Assembly (NCBI GenBank): GCA_951812305.1
Contig: CATOSB010000002.1
Coordinates: forward strand, 620,001-684,000
Direction of reading: 5' to 3'
Length of the DNA stretch: 64,000 bases
Origin: an uncultured Paracoccaceae bacterium
GTDB taxonomy: Bacteria > Pseudomonadota > Alphaproteobacteria > Rhodobacterales > Rhodobacteraceae
Below, one piece after another: positions 63,032 to 64,000 of the stretch. Position numbers and translations under genes: made by a program. The notes beneath the pieces are model-generated. The model made no database searches. It saw only the letters and a list, made by a program, of their open reading frames with translations, and was not told the origin of the DNA. Numbering within the stretch: the first letter of the stretch is position 1; each line of letters begins with the position of its first letter.

Positions 63032-64000
63032 ATGACGTCATTTTCCGACTTGGGCCTTGCGCCGAAAGTCCTGCGCGCTGTGAGCGATGCAGGCTATGAA
63101 ACACCGACACCGATACAAACCGGGGCCATCCCGCCAGCGCTGGAAGGGCGCGATGTTCTGGGCATTGCGCAAACCGGAACCGGAAAGACCGCCGGGTTCG
63201 TGTTGCCGATGGTTACGATGCTGGCGCGCGGACGTGCACGGGCACGGATGCCACGCTCTCTTGTCTTGTGCCCCACGCGCGAACTCGCTGCGCAGGTAGC
63301 AGAAAACTTCGACACTTATTCGCAGCATGTGAAACTGACCAAAGCGTTGTTGATCGGCGGGGTTTCGTTCAAAGAGCAGGACATCCTGATCGACAAAGGC
63401 GTCGATGTTCTGATCGCAACACCAGGTCGCCTGCTTGATCACTTTGAACGCGGCAAGCTGTTGTTAACGGGCGTACAGATCATGGTCGTCGACGAGGCCG
63501 ACCGGATGCTGGATATGGGCTTCATTCCCGATATCGAGCGTATTTTCGGGTTGACGCCCTTTACCCGCCAGACCCTGTTTTTCAGCGCCACGATGGCCCC
63601 GGAAATCGAGCGGATCACAAACACATTCCTGTCGAATCCCGAACGGATCGAAGTCGCGCGCCAGGCGACGGCGTCAGAGACAATTGAGCAGGCGGTCGTC
63701 ATGTTCAAAGGCTCCCGCCGGGATCGGACGGCCAAGGAAAAACGTGCGGTATTGCGCGCGATAATCGAGGCCGAAGGCGACGCCTGCACCAACGCAATCA
63801 TATTCTGCAACCGGAAAACCGACGTCGACATCCTTTCCAAGTCGCTGAAAAAACATGGGTTTAACGCCGCGCCAATTCACGGTGACCTTGAACAATCGCA
63901 ACGTACGCGGACGCTTGATTCCTTCCGTGACAAAGAGCTGAAACTGCTTGTCGCCTCTGACGTTGCTGCGCGGGGTCTGGACATTCCCAGCGTCAGCCAT
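63032..64000 (+). CDS. DEAD-box ATP-dependent RNA helicase (3' end outside window)
   Basis: 323 codons remain open to the window's end. They carry the Q motif (YETPTPIQTGAIPPALEGRD), motif I AQTGTGKT, Ia PTRELAAQ, Ib TPGRLLDH, motif II DEADRMLD, motif III SATM, motif IV region IIFCNRK and motif V DVAARGLDI. Motif VI (HRxGRxGR) would follow beyond base 64000. The ATG 63032 is chosen by the conserved SFSDLGLAPKVLRAV start. RhlE-type helicases act in RNA decay or ribosome assembly; which paralogue this is cannot be settled without the C-terminus. Confidence 0.94.
   Translation, partial: MTSFSDLGLAPKVLRAVSDAGYETPTPIQTGAIPPALEGRDVLGIAQTGTGKTAGFVLPMVTMLARGRARARMPRSLVLCPTRELAAQVAENFDTYSQHVKLTKALLIGGVSFKEQDILIDKGVDVLIATPGRLLDHFERGKLLLTGVQIMVVDEADRMLDMGFIPDIERIFGLTPFTRQTLFFSATMAPEIERITNTFLSNPERIEVARQATASETIEQAVVMFKGSRRDRTAKEKRAVLRAIIEAEGDACTNAIIFCNRKTDVDILSKSLKKHGFNAAPIHGDLEQSQRTRTLDSFRDKELKLLVASDVAARGLDIPSVSH

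Overview
The window looks like a chromosomal segment of a marine alphaproteobacterium of the Rhodobacteraceae (Roseobacter-type). The evidence is the moderately high G+C content, the density of ABC uptake systems, an RTX/Hint secreted protein with two further Hint-domain genes, the tauABC-type importer with an unusually long permease, glyQ and prfC, and short overlapping start/stop junctions (ATGA/GTGA). No species is claimed.

Layout. 1-9.6 kb is mostly housekeeping: the end of mgtE, fau, a LysR regulator divergent from a DUF1127 gene, a Bax-inhibitor-1 protein, a coupled SDR/M15-like/VOC operon, a SPOR-peptidoglycan-binding-trypsin-like protein whose catalytic residues are lost, glyQ and a VOC gene. 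An IS630 copy (9.6-10.65 kb) follows. 10.8-23.9 kb is a coherent galactoside locus: an IclR regulator, a sugar ABC importer, a GH4 alpha-galactosidase, a GH42 beta-galactosidase, mutarotase, an SDR sugar dehydrogenase, an SMP-30 lactonase, KDGal kinase and KDPGal aldolase. This is a De Ley-Doudoroff route that lacks only the galactonate dehydratase. 24-29 kb holds an acyl-CoA synthetase, a zinc-ribbon membrane protein, two truncated genes abutting head to head, tRNA-Gly(UCC) and an APH-fold kinase.

29.2-42.8 kb is the accessory heart. tauCBA, an IclR regulator and a FAD-dependent oxidoreductase occupied a compact locus that has received three nearly identical IS66 copies, each with its own perfect 8-bp target duplication. 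One of them cuts through the first codons of the regulator. Next come an internally deleted IS1595-like element carrying a restriction-endonuclease remnant, a tyrosine recombinase and tRNA-Ser(UGA). 43-52 kb carries a SPOR lipoprotein, a D,D-carboxypeptidase, an SH3 protein, a class III aminotransferase and a potFGHI-type polyamine importer. 52.6-59.6 kb has three Hint-domain genes, the last broken by a 197-bp tandem duplication. prfC, a second IS630 copy (inverted relative to the first), a 45-residue membrane protein and the start of a DEAD-box RNA helicase close the window.

The most interesting material is (i) the three-fold IS66 attack on one regulator together with a shared palindromic operator at both flanking promoters, (ii) the IS1595 remnant with a nuclease passenger, (iii) the potentially reversible 197-bp duplication in a Hint gene, (iv) the pseudo-protease, and (v) a galactoside locus whose alpha- plus beta-galactosidase pair would fit the digalactosyl-glycerol headgroup of algal galactolipid. 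All calls are from reading the sequence; no database search was made.
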